Source: JAZDLX01 sp964538455
GTDB taxonomy: Bacteria > Electryoneota > Electryoneia > Electryoneales > Electryoneaceae
DNA: 36,043 bases
Assembly (NCBI GenBank): GCA_964538455.1
Contig: CAZIDZ010000030.1
Coordinates: 1-36,043, forward strand
Direction: 5' to 3'
The position numbers were made by a program, and so were the translations under genes. The notes under the pieces were generated by a model, which worked only from the letters and a program-made list of their open reading frames with translations, did no database searches and was not told the origin of the DNA. The number at the start of each line of letters is the position of its first letter. The stretch's first letter is position 1. Positions 8,034 through 15,167 of this stretch are shown here, piece after piece.

Positions 8034-11000
8034 TTAAAAGGTAGGTCCGGAAACTCCCCTGCGCTGCTCTAGTTTGATATCGCTGAGTTGCGGTGTCTTG
8101 ATCCCGATTCTCAGGTAAAATCCCTGTGTGATGCCCCTTGGCGACCAGGTGAAGGTTCCCGACCAGCAATGAAGATCGCGCCCGACGCTCAACGTGCCGA
8201 TCGAAACCTGCCTCGTCACAAGATCTACCCCCGTCGAATAGTTGAACGTCCAGTTGCGGGTCAATTTCAGCGAAAAACCACCATTCAGGAATATGGTTTT
8301 TTGTGGGTTGAGCGGATTCGACTTGCTCAGCCTGTAGGTCAGAGACCCCCTGATCTGCAGGGCTCCCCCTTTTGCCGCGGTCTGAAGAGCCTGCTCCGGG
8401 CCTGTAAAACGGGTGTCGAATTCGTTCCGGATGTCCTTGAGCAGCTCCTCCCCCTCGTCAACCGTGTCCGGCTGGGCGCCTTCGATAACGATTTGGGATT
8501 TGCGCTTGACAAAGGGATTCTCGATATCGAGAGCGAAATGGGCGGTCGAGCTAAGATCGATCAGGCGGAGCACCTCGCCCGGTTTTCCTTTCGGACGTTC
8601 CCAGTAGTACGTATTGGTCACTCGCTTGCTCTTCGTGTCGTACGCGTAAAAACTGTGGGTCGTGCTGATGTCCACGTCCAGGCTCTTCAGCGGACCGATC
8701 CTGCTGTTCTCGCTGATTGGCCTGACGCTGAAACGCGTCCGCAGGTCGGAGAATTTCAGGCTGTCCGCGGCGAAATTGTAGCTGCTGCTCATGTTCACCT
8801 TGAACAGCTCGAATTTCTTCTCCTCCTCTTTGCCCTGCGCGTCCACCGTCAGTGTTTTCATCTGGAAAATGTTATCCAGGCTGAAATTCGCCGCCATCTG
8901 CTTGCCGCGAGGCGTGCCTCCCGCGATCGTGTTGGTGTACCGGTCATAGTCCTGGGTCACAAATCTGTAAGTGGAGTCGGCGGGGTTGAAATATCTCAGG
9001 TCCGCGTGCTGGTAGTAATTCCATTTGGATTCCGAGAAATCCGGCCGCCAGGAGAAGCTGACAGATGGGCTGAGCACGTGGCGGAACATCTCCACGCCCC
9101 ACCTCTGCACCGGAAACATGCCGTAGAGCGTCGTCGACATCCCGATCCCGCTACTGAAGGTGAAACGCCGGTAGAAGCCGCGCTCCTCCGGGTAGCTGAT
9201 CGCGCCCAACGGATCGAGGTTCAGGCTCCTGCGCCGGAACAACCAATCTTCCTTGTAGTTGAAGGAGGGACTCACCCGGATGTAGTTGAACAACTGCTGT
9301 GGAGCGCTCAGGTTGAAATGGTGTGAGATCGCCTGGTCGAAGCTCTTCACCAGCGTTGTGTCGAAATTGCGGGGGTCGGAGAGCTCCTCCTCCTGCTTGT
9401 AGCTGCCGTTCACGGTATAGCGATAGGTGATCGTGTTGTACCACCGCTCCTTGTCTTCAGGGCGCTCCTCGCCGGGTTCCAGCCGAGGCTTCGGCGGACT
9501 GTAGATCAGCGTCTTGTCCGTTGCGGCCTTTTTCGCAGCCGACGGGAAAAGTTGTTTGTTCGCGAAACTCAGGTTGAAGCTCGGCAGCGTCATCGTGTTC
9601 GCACCGGTTCGCAGGTTGCGATCCTGCCTCGCGTTGATCGACAGGGAAGTTCCCGAGTTCGGCCAGCGGCGGTTCAAGGTTGCATTCGAGGTAATCTGCT
9701 GTTTCAGCAGTTGATCGGCCGTTTGCGATTGGGTGCTGTAGAAGTCGTTGCGCGAGACAAACGTGCCGTCTACGTTCAGGGTCGTGTACGGATCGATGGT
9801 CTGCCGGTGGCGCGTGCGAAGGTCCCAGTAGACCTTGTTGTTGTGCTCATCCTTGTAGGAGGCCGAAGTCCCGCCGGTGAACGCGTACCGCTTGTTGTAC
9901 ACGAGATCGCCGCGCACCCGGAAGCCGCTCTCCTCGAAGTAGTCGAGTACCCCTTTCGTGTCCCAGTAGTCGGACGCCGCCCAGTAGTAGCCGAGGTTCA
10001 CGAAACGCCTTCCCAGCCTCGAATCGTCGCCGTAGGTGGGGATCAGGATGCCGCTGTGGCGGCCCGGTTTGATCGAGAACACGGCGAACGGCAGCGCGGC
10101 CACAGGCACATCCCCGAACCGCAGCACTATCGGTTTGCCAACCACCTTGTCGCCGCGGATCATTTTCATCTCCGCCCCGGTGAACTTGTAGTGGGGCACT
10201 GGCGCGTTGCAGGACGTGTACATTCCCCCCTGCACGAAAAACACGTCGTCGGAAACCTTCTGGATGCGCTTGCCACGGTAGAAACCATCCCCGTACTTCG
10301 TCGTTCCGCTCTCCACGTACCCGGAACGGTTTTTCATGTTCACCCGCATCAGCATCCCGCTCATGCCTTGCTTCCCTTGTACGAAGGTGGGCATGCCGAT
10401 GACGGAGACGGAATCGACGCTGGTCTGCGTGCTGTCGGTCCACAATGTGTCGAGCTCCGGGATCGCGGTCATCAGGTCGCGCTCCCAGTCAACCAGGATC
10501 TCGTTCGCCGTCAGCGTCATGTCCTTGTATACGATCTTGGCATTGCCGCGAATGATGCTGGTGCGCCGATGAACGTCGAAAAGCAGCTCCTTGCCTCCGT
10601 ACACGATCGACGTGTCAATGTCTTCGTCCTGCTTGCGGGCGCTGTCGGGCGTTTCGGGTCCGGGTCCCTGCAGCAGGGCGATTCGGGCGCTGTCGAGCGC
10701 GACCGGTTCGCCCATCCCCTCAGCGAGCGTTCGCAGCGAATCGGACCCGGTGCTGTCCGTTGCGGCGATTCCCGGCTCGAGCCGGGCGGGGACCATGGCC
10801 CCGGGTTTTATCGCGTGGATAAGCCCCTCGCGCCGCGCTATAGCCGAGGTGGAGTCTCCCGGGGAGACGCGCTGCAGGATTTCCCCCCCTGCGCGTGCGG
10901 GCAGCCGCGAGATCGAATCGGGTTGGGTTTCGGCGGAGGAGCTGGTGGCGAGCGCACGGCTTGAGTCTGCGCCGGTGAGAGCGGGAATGTTTCCTTGGCC

Positions 11001-11111
11001 TCGGGGAGCGGTGGCCGCACAACCGATCATCCCGGCGGCGGCGAAGACAACCGCGAAAACGTGCAAAGGCAAGGCGCGATGCGAACGCCGCTTCGGGTTC
11101 CCTGGGGTCAC
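8034..11111 (-). CDS. lptD: LPS-assembly protein LptD (OstA domain plus outer-membrane barrel)
   Basis: A protein of 1025 residues starting at GTG 11111, whose GTGA overlaps the rarA stop. After a basic stretch (KRRSHR) and a hydrophobic run comes MIGC (Cys31), a plausible lipobox. Residues 32-165 are low-complexity and Ser/Ala/Pro-rich. Residues 167-300 are the OstA/LptA-like jellyroll (GGKELLFDV, TSIIRGNAKIVYKD, LTANEILVDW). The LptD-typical block GGMYTSCNAPVPHYKF and the stretch FGDVPVAALPFAVFSIKPGR lead into a beta-barrel of many short amphipathic strands to the C-terminus. The family inserts LPS into the outer leaflet together with LptE. A lipidated LptD would be unusual, because in E. 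coli only LptE is lipidated. No LptE is seen here. kdsD near the right edge also points to LPS production. Confidence 0.9.
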   Translation of the reverse strand: MTPGNPKRRSHRALPLHVFAVVFAAAGMIGCAATAPRGQGNIPALTGADSSRALATSSSAETQPDSISRLPARAGGEILQRVSPGDSTSAIARREGLIHAIKPGAMVPARLEPGIAATDSTGSDSLRTLAEGMGEPVALDSARIALLQGPGPETPDSARKQDEDIDTSIVYGGKELLFDVHRRTSIIRGNAKIVYKDMTLTANEILVDWERDLMTAIPELDTLWTDSTQTSVDSVSVIGMPTFVQGKQGMSGMLMRVNMKNRSGYVESGTTKYGDGFYRGKRIQKVSDDVFFVQGGMYTSCNAPVPHYKFTGAEMKMIRGDKVVGKPIVLRFGDVPVAALPFAVFSIKPGRHSGILIPTYGDDSRLGRRFVNLGYYWAASDYWDTKGVLDYFEESGFRVRGDLVYNKRYAFTGGTSASYKDEHNNKVYWDLRTRHRQTIDPYTTLNVDGTFVSRNDFYSTQSQTADQLLKQQITSNATLNRRWPNSGTSLSINARQDRNLRTGANTMTLPSFNLSFANKQLFPSAAKKAATDKTLIYSPPKPRLEPGEERPEDKERWYNTITYRYTVNGSYKQEEELSDPRNFDTTLVKSFDQAISHHFNLSAPQQLFNYIRVSPSFNYKEDWLFRRRSLNLDPLGAISYPEERGFYRRFTFSSGIGMSTTLYGMFPVQRWGVEMFRHVLSPSVSFSWRPDFSESKWNYYQHADLRYFNPADSTYRFVTQDYDRYTNTIAGGTPRGKQMAANFSLDNIFQMKTLTVDAQGKEEEKKFELFKVNMSSSYNFAADSLKFSDLRTRFSVRPISENSRIGPLKSLDVDISTTHSFYAYDTKSKRVTNTYYWERPKGKPGEVLRLIDLSSTAHFALDIENPFVKRKSQIVIEGAQPDTVDEGEELLKDIRNEFDTRFTGPEQALQTAAKGGALQIRGSLTYRLSKSNPLNPQKTIFLNGGFSLKLTRNWTFNYSTGVDLVTRQVSIGTLSVGRDLHCWSGTFTWSPRGITQGFYLRIGIKTPQLSDIKLEQRRGVSGPTF

Positions 11112-12499
11112 GACTCGCCCTCGCCCGCGTCGCGCCGGAGCTGCTCCCGCCGCTGGCGAATCTGTTCGAGCCGTTGCGCGATCTGGGCTTCGCTGCCGAT
11201 GTTTTTCGGCTCGTAGAACCGGCGCCCGGCGAGGGGTTCCGGGAGATTCTCCATCGAGGTGGTCTGTTCTTCGTGATCGTGGGCGTACTCGTACCCCTGG
11301 CCGTACCCCTGCGCTTTCATCAGGCCGGTGACGGCGTTGCGCAGATGGAGCGGCACGGCAGGCTGGTTCCCCCTGGAAACTTCCGCCAGGGCTGATTCGA
11401 TTGCCCGGTACGAGGCGTTGGATTTCGGCGAAGCCGCAAGGTACGTGGTCACCTGCGAAAGGATGATCCGCCCCTCTGGCATGCCCACTTTGTGTACGGC
11501 TTCAAACGCCGCCTCGGCGAGCAGCAGGCCGTTCGGGTTTGCGTTGCCGATGTCCTCGCTCGCGAGGATGATCAGGCGCCGTGCGATGAACAGCGGGTCC
11601 TCGCCCGCAGCAAGCATCCTTGCGAGCCAGTACACCGCCGCGTCGGGATCGGAATCACGCACGCTCTTGATGAATGCGCTGATTGTGTCGTAGTGACGGT
11701 CGCCGCTCTTGTCGTACCGGCTCAACGCCTGCTGCGCGACCTGCTCGATCAGCTTCAGGGTGATCTCGTGTGTTTCGTCGTGCTGCGCCTGTTCGACCGC
11801 CCGCTCGACCAGGTTCATCAACTCTCGGGCGTCCCCGAGCGCCAACCCGAGCAGCGCTTCGCGCGCTTCGTCGCCGATCTTCACTTCCGCTTCGCGGAGC
11901 TCCCCGTCCTCCGCGAGCGCGCGGTCGAGCAAGCCCGAAAGCTCCTCGTTGGTCAGCGGGTGGAAACGGTAGACGCGGCACCGTGAGAGCAGCGGACTGA
12001 TCACCTCGAAGGAGGGATTCTCCGTCGTCGCCCCGATCAGCGTCACCGTCCCCTCCTCGACCGCATGCAGCAGCGCATCCTGCTGCGCCTTGTTGAAACG
12101 GTGGATCTCGTCGATAAACAGGACGGTCTGCTGTCCCTGCCGGCGTTGCCTGGAAGCGCGCTCGATCACATCGCGGACTTCACGCACGCCGCTGCTCACC
12201 GCGGAAATCGACACGAAACGGGCGTCGATCCGGTCGGCGATGAGACGCGCCAGGGTGGTCTTGCCGGAACCCGGATCCCCCCAGAAAATCATCGAGTGCA
12301 GCCGGCCCGTGTCGAGCAGCGGCCGCAACGCTCCCTTCGCTCCGACGAGGTGGTGTTGCCCGGCGAATCCGTCGAGCGAGGACGGCCGCACCCGCTCGGC
12401 CAGCGGACGGTGGGCGTCGGCCGTGGTCTCGCCCGGATCTCCGGGGAAAAGGGACCCCTCGGCCGGGGTGGGGGATGGGCTTTCCGTGTTGTTTTTCAT
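11108..12499 (-). CDS. rarA: Replication-associated recombination protein A (AAA+ ATPase)
   Basis: A protein of 463 residues from ATG 12499. A GTG at 12502 adds one residue. It matches RarA/MgsA closely: RPSSLDGFAGQHHLVG, Walker A GDPGSGKT (about 74-81), Walker B VLFIDEIHRFNK (126-137), sensor GATTENPSFEV and a C-terminal tetramerisation region with LPLHLRNAVTGLMK-like sequence (VPLHLRNAVTGLMKAQGYG). RarA acts at stalled forks and in recombination with SSB. A good promoter (TTGCCG, 17 bp, TACCTT) ends about 10 bp before the ATG, so the mRNA may be leaderless or nearly so; no Shine-Dalgarno is visible. The stop overlaps the lptD start by 4 bp, which implies translational coupling of two unrelated functions. 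Confidence 0.95.
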   Translation of the reverse strand: MKNNTESPSPTPAEGSLFPGDPGETTADAHRPLAERVRPSSLDGFAGQHHLVGAKGALRPLLDTGRLHSMIFWGDPGSGKTTLARLIADRIDARFVSISAVSSGVREVRDVIERASRQRRQGQQTVLFIDEIHRFNKAQQDALLHAVEEGTVTLIGATTENPSFEVISPLLSRCRVYRFHPLTNEELSGLLDRALAEDGELREAEVKIGDEAREALLGLALGDARELMNLVERAVEQAQHDETHEITLKLIEQVAQQALSRYDKSGDRHYDTISAFIKSVRDSDPDAAVYWLARMLAAGEDPLFIARRLIILASEDIGNANPNGLLLAEAAFEAVHKVGMPEGRIILSQVTTYLAASPKSNASYRAIESALAEVSRGNQPAVPLHLRNAVTGLMKAQGYGQGYEYAHDHEEQTTSMENLPEPLAGRRFYEPKNIGSEAQIAQRLEQIRQRREQLRRDAGEGES

Positions 12500-12509
12500 C
12501 ACAGCATCA

Positions 12510-12538
12510 AAGGTAGCCGCAGCGTTTGTTCACGGCAA
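12510..12538 (-). promoter_or_regulatory. Candidate sigma-70 promoter for rarA
   Basis: Read on the minus strand: TTGCCG (12538-12533), a 17-bp spacer, then TACCTT (12515-12510). The expected transcription start, near 12503, falls within a few bases of the rarA ATG at 12499, so a leaderless transcript is implied. Confidence 0.5.
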
Positions 12539-12632
12539 GCATTACGGGCCCGGGCCGCCGCGTCGAATTTGCGCTGCACCGGGCTGCGCGAAAAAAGGTA
12601 CACCGATTTGTCGAACCTTATCGGGTTCGCCC

Positions 12633-12661
12633 TTGCCGATTCGCGCCGACCGGACTATGTT
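12633..12661 (+). promoter_or_regulatory. Candidate sigma-70 promoter for the DUF3467 gene and pyk
   Basis: TTGCCG at 12633-12638, a 17-bp spacer, and TATGTT at 12656-12661. The expected start near 12668 leaves a leader of about 54 nt with AGGAGG before the ATG at 12722. Confidence 0.55.
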
Positions 12662-12721
12662 TGCACGGACGTCGCAGGGAACGTTCCATCCGTTCGCCGT
12701 GCCTTGCCATCAGGAGGAACA

Positions 12722-13030
12722 ATGCCAAACGCAAAACCGACTCCGCCGCCTGGAAATCTGCAGGTCCATCTCGACGATGCCGTCGCTGAAGGACATTATG
12801 CGAATCTCGTCCTGATCACCCATTCCCCGGTCGAATTTGTCCTCGATTTCGCCCGAGTCGTGCCCGGTTCGCCCAAGGCCAAGGTGCAGACGCGTGTAAT
12901 ATTGGCCGCGGCGCACGCTAAAAACCTGCTGCGAGCACTCGAAGAAAATATCAAGAAATATGAGTCGCAGTACGGTGAAATCAAGCCGCCCGGAAGCTCT
13001 GGCGCCGCTAAATTCGGTTTCCAGGGCTGA
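12722..13030 (+). CDS. DUF3467 domain protein
   Basis: A protein of 102 residues from ATG 12722, preceded by a perfect AGGAGG 4 nt upstream. An open frame runs further upstream but lacks a ribosome binding site and crosses the promoter. The core VHLDDAVAEGHYANLV, HSPVEFVLDFARVVPG and the AHAKNLLRALEENIKKYE stretch are typical of DUF3467, a small widespread bacterial family of unknown function. It has no signal peptide and is presumably cytoplasmic. Pyruvate kinase follows after 60 bp and may share its promoter. The strong binding site suggests good expression. Confidence 0.88.
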   Translation: MPNAKPTPPPGNLQVHLDDAVAEGHYANLVLITHSPVEFVLDFARVVPGSPKAKVQTRVILAAAHAKNLLRALEENIKKYESQYGEIKPPGSSGAAKFGFQG

Positions 13031-13090
13031 CCCTCGCTGCTCTCAGTACGACACCCTGAACCAGCGAAAGTTTCCACTCGCGGAGGGGAT

Positions 13091-14548
13091 ATGCCCATCT
13101 CCTATGACGACCGCATCCGCTATTGGAGCGGACGTCAGCCCCATCTGACGCGCATCGTCGCCACCGTCGGACCCGCCTCCGAAACCGAGCCCGTGCTCGC
13201 CTCTTTGATCGACTCGGGAGTGGACGTGTTCCGCCTCAACTTCTCCCACGGCACCCACGAGGAACACCAGGAAAGCTATAATCGCATTCGCCACATCGCC
13301 GATGAAAAAGGGGCTGTGGTCAGCGTCCTGCAGGACATCTCCGGACCCAAACTCCGCATCGGGGATTTTGCCGGTGGCAGGGTGGAGCTCCACCGCGAAA
13401 ACTCGTTCCGGGTGGCTGTGGACCTTGAACGCGGGGATGAAAACGGAGTCGGGGTCGAGGACGCGGACTGGCTCGGCTCGATCCAGCCGGGCAACCGGGT
13501 GATGCTCGGGGACGGGATCGTCCAGCTCCGTGTCGTCTCCCGGGACCGGCGCGGTCTCGACTGCGAGGTGATCGCAGGCGGAGAAGTGACCAGCAGGCAG
13601 GGCATCAACTTTCCCGACAGCGACCTGGAGTTGGGCGCGATCACCGAAAAGGACTGGCGGGACATCGAGTTTGGATTGTCGCTCGGCGTGGATGCGATCG
13701 CACTCTCCTTCGTGCAGGGGCCCGAGGACCTGATCGCCGCGCGCTCCTACGTGCAGCGGGCGGGTTTCCGGCCCCTGCTGATCGCCAAGATCGAACGCCC
13801 CCAGGCGGTGCGAAACCTGCCGCAGATTATCGAACGCGCCGACGGGATCATGGTCGCACGCGGAGATCTTGGCATTACGCTGCCGATCGAACGGGTGCCG
13901 GTGATCCAGAAGGAGCTGATCCGCAAGGCTCGCGACGCGGGGATAATCGTGATCACCGCTACCCAGATGCTGGAATCGATGACCCACGCCACGCGCCCCA
14001 CACGCGCCGAGGCCACCGATGTCGCGAACGCCGTGTACGACGGAACCGACGCCGTGATGCTCTCCGGCGAGACCGCCGTCGGGGACAATCCCGCCATCGT
14101 CGTCCAGACCATGGCTCGCATCCTGCGCGAAACAGAGCCGAACGTTCAACTCCCTCCGCTGGCCACCACCGATCCCTCCATTGACGGATCCATGGCAAGA
14201 GCTGTGAAGGCGCTCGTCGATGAGCTGAGACCCCGCGCCATCATCGTCCCACACAGCACGGGCACGACGGCGATGCGCCTCTCCCGGCAGCGGCTCGGCG
14301 TGCCGATCCTCGTCGGAAACGCCGATGCTGCCCTTGCACGCCGAATCCAGATGTATTCGGGGGTGTTCCTCTTCAATGTGCCGGAGGGGGGAACCTTCTT
14401 TGAAAACCTGAAGCTGCTGCTCAACGTGGCGCAGCAGGTGGGGTGGGTCCGCGAGGGGGACCGCATCCTCGTCTCCGGCGGTTTCCCGCTTCAGCAGCGC
14501 GGAGTCACCAACTTCATCCGTGCCCACACTGTCGGTGATCCGATCTAG
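13091..14548 (+). CDS. pyk: Pyruvate kinase, probably K+-independent type
   Basis: A protein of 485 residues from ATG 13091 with GGAGG 4 nt upstream. It converts phosphoenolpyruvate and ADP to pyruvate and ATP, the last step of glycolysis. Visible motifs: RLNFSHG (48-54), LQDISGPKLRIGD (80-92), LIAKIERPQAV with the catalytic lysine, GIMVARGDLGI, and MLESMTHATRPTRAEATDVA followed by GTDAVMLSGETAVG. The C-terminal regulatory domain ends with VSGGFPLQQRGVTNFIR. At the position equal to Glu117 of rabbit muscle enzyme the residue is Lys87, with Ile83 and Ser84 nearby; from knowledge of the family this fits the K+-independent branch. No clear terminator follows. Confidence 0.96.
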   Translation: MPISYDDRIRYWSGRQPHLTRIVATVGPASETEPVLASLIDSGVDVFRLNFSHGTHEEHQESYNRIRHIADEKGAVVSVLQDISGPKLRIGDFAGGRVELHRENSFRVAVDLERGDENGVGVEDADWLGSIQPGNRVMLGDGIVQLRVVSRDRRGLDCEVIAGGEVTSRQGINFPDSDLELGAITEKDWRDIEFGLSLGVDAIALSFVQGPEDLIAARSYVQRAGFRPLLIAKIERPQAVRNLPQIIERADGIMVARGDLGITLPIERVPVIQKELIRKARDAGIIVITATQMLESMTHATRPTRAEATDVANAVYDGTDAVMLSGETAVGDNPAIVVQTMARILRETEPNVQLPPLATTDPSIDGSMARAVKALVDELRPRAIIVPHSTGTTAMRLSRQRLGVPILVGNADAALARRIQMYSGVFLFNVPEGGTFFENLKLLLNVAQQVGWVREGDRILVSGGFPLQQRGVTNFIRAHTVGDPI

Positions 14549-14674
14549 CGGAATACAGAAAACTGTACACTGTGTGTCTCTACGACCGGGCAATGGAATG
14601 TTCCGCTGTCTCCTCCAGAGGGCCGGATGATCGGTATTCGGCGTTCGAGCGAAGGGAAATAGGGAGGGAACGGA

Positions 14675-14738
14675 CAAAAATTAAGATTTTAATAAATAAA
14701 GATTAAAACAAATAAAGTTAGTTGCCTTACTATAAAAT
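14675..14738. other. AT-rich patch
   Basis: About 64 bp of nearly pure A/T (the octamer AAATAAAG occurs at 14694 and 14710) in a GC-rich setting. It could hold a promoter or be a scar of transferred DNA; no gene can be linked to it. Confidence 0.6.
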
Positions 14739-14829
14739 GCCAAAAACTTCTCCTCCGTACTTCAGCGTCAGCTCTGGTGTCCCATCAGGGCATCGCGCCC
14801 GCGCGCTCCTTCCTCCTCAAGCCTTTGGT

Positions 14830-14858
14830 TTACCTCAACTTCAACGTCGCCAGCGCGA
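14830..14858 (-). pseudogene. Detached copy of the mraY 3' end (encodes ALATLKLR-stop)
   Basis: On the minus strand this stretch reads ALATLKLR and then TAA. Its 14836-14858 portion is identical over 23 bp to 15174-15196 inside the 3' end of mraY, in the same orientation. The last Arg codon and stop differ (AGG TAA here, CGC TGA in mraY). The layout resembles a target-site or attachment-site duplication around the repeats between them. Confidence 0.7.
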
Positions 14859-14860
14859 TC

Positions 14861-14892
14861 GGGTGGCCCGGGACCCTTGTCCGCCGAATCCC
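14861..14892 (+). repeat. Truncated copy of the folded repeat
   Basis: It is identical at 31 of 32 positions to 14985-15016 (one C/T difference), but the returning half of the hairpin is missing. It starts 2 bp after the detached mraY tail. Confidence 0.85.
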
Positions 14893-14911
14893 AAGCAAAC
14901 AAGGTCACGTG

Positions 14912-14972
14912 CCGCAAATCAGGGACAGTCCCTCCAAAACTCAACTTCTTTGGGACAGTCCCGATTTGCGCG
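14912..14972. repeat. Two GGGACAGTCCC palindromes in an imperfect inverted repeat
   Basis: Left arm: CGCAAATCA then GGGACAGTCCC. Right arm: GGGACAGTCCC then GATTTGCG. About 20 nt lie between them, with CCAAA and TTTGG able to pair. Palindromes of this type resemble REP/REPIN elements mobilised by RAYT transposases; no transposase gene is in the window. Confidence 0.75.
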
Positions 14973-14984
14973 GTTGACGTCGTC

Positions 14985-15050
14985 GGGTGGCCCGGGACTC
15001 TTGTCCGCCGAATCCCGAATCGTCGGGAGAAGGCGGATCAGTCCCGGGTT
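14985..15050 (+). repeat. Full copy of the folded repeat (three nested stems)
   Basis: Outer stem CCCGGGACT (14991-14999) with AGTCCCGGG (15040-15048); middle stem TCCGCC (15004-15009) with GGCGGA (15032-15037); inner stem TCCCGA (15013-15018) with TCGGGA (15023-15028) around a 4-nt loop. The outer sequence matches the copy at 23095 exactly, while the inner stems differ but still pair. Confidence 0.85.
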
Positions 15051-15060
15051 CACAATACAT

Positions 15061-15099
15061 CCAGACAGTTTGGAAGTTCGTTTCAGTCAAACTGTCTGG
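15061..15099. repeat. 12-bp perfect inverted repeat
   Basis: CCAGACAGTTTG (15061-15072) and CAAACTGTCTGG (15088-15099) with a 15-nt loop. There is no T-run, so it is not a typical terminator. It lies 69 bp beyond the mraY stop. Confidence 0.75.
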
Positions 15100-15167
15100 G
15101 AGTCATGCAATCGCGTTTCATGGTTGTCGTGCAGGTGCGTCAGTGACTGTGCCAAAAATCAAAGTCA

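Larger units (their letters stand above)
14549..15167. other. Gene-free 619-bp intergenic island rich in repeats
   Basis: It lies between the convergent genes pyk and mraY. From left to right it holds a short palindrome (TACAGAAAACTGTA), an AT-rich patch (14675-14738), a copy of the mraY 3' end (14830-14858), a truncated folded repeat (14861-14892), a pair of GGGACAGTCCC palindromes (14912-14972), a full folded repeat (14985-15050) and a 12-bp inverted repeat (15061-15099). Open frames here show no recognisable protein. Confidence 0.85.

Noticed and set aside
8088..10964. Long plus-strand open frames (412 and 470 codons) opposite lptD
   Set aside because: No domain resemblance and Arg/Val/His-rich composition typical of antisense frames in GC-rich DNA; lptD on the other strand is convincing.
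13043..14677. 544-codon minus-strand frame opposite pyk
   Set aside because: Antisense shadow of pyruvate kinase, with low-complexity His/Asp/Gly composition and no motif.
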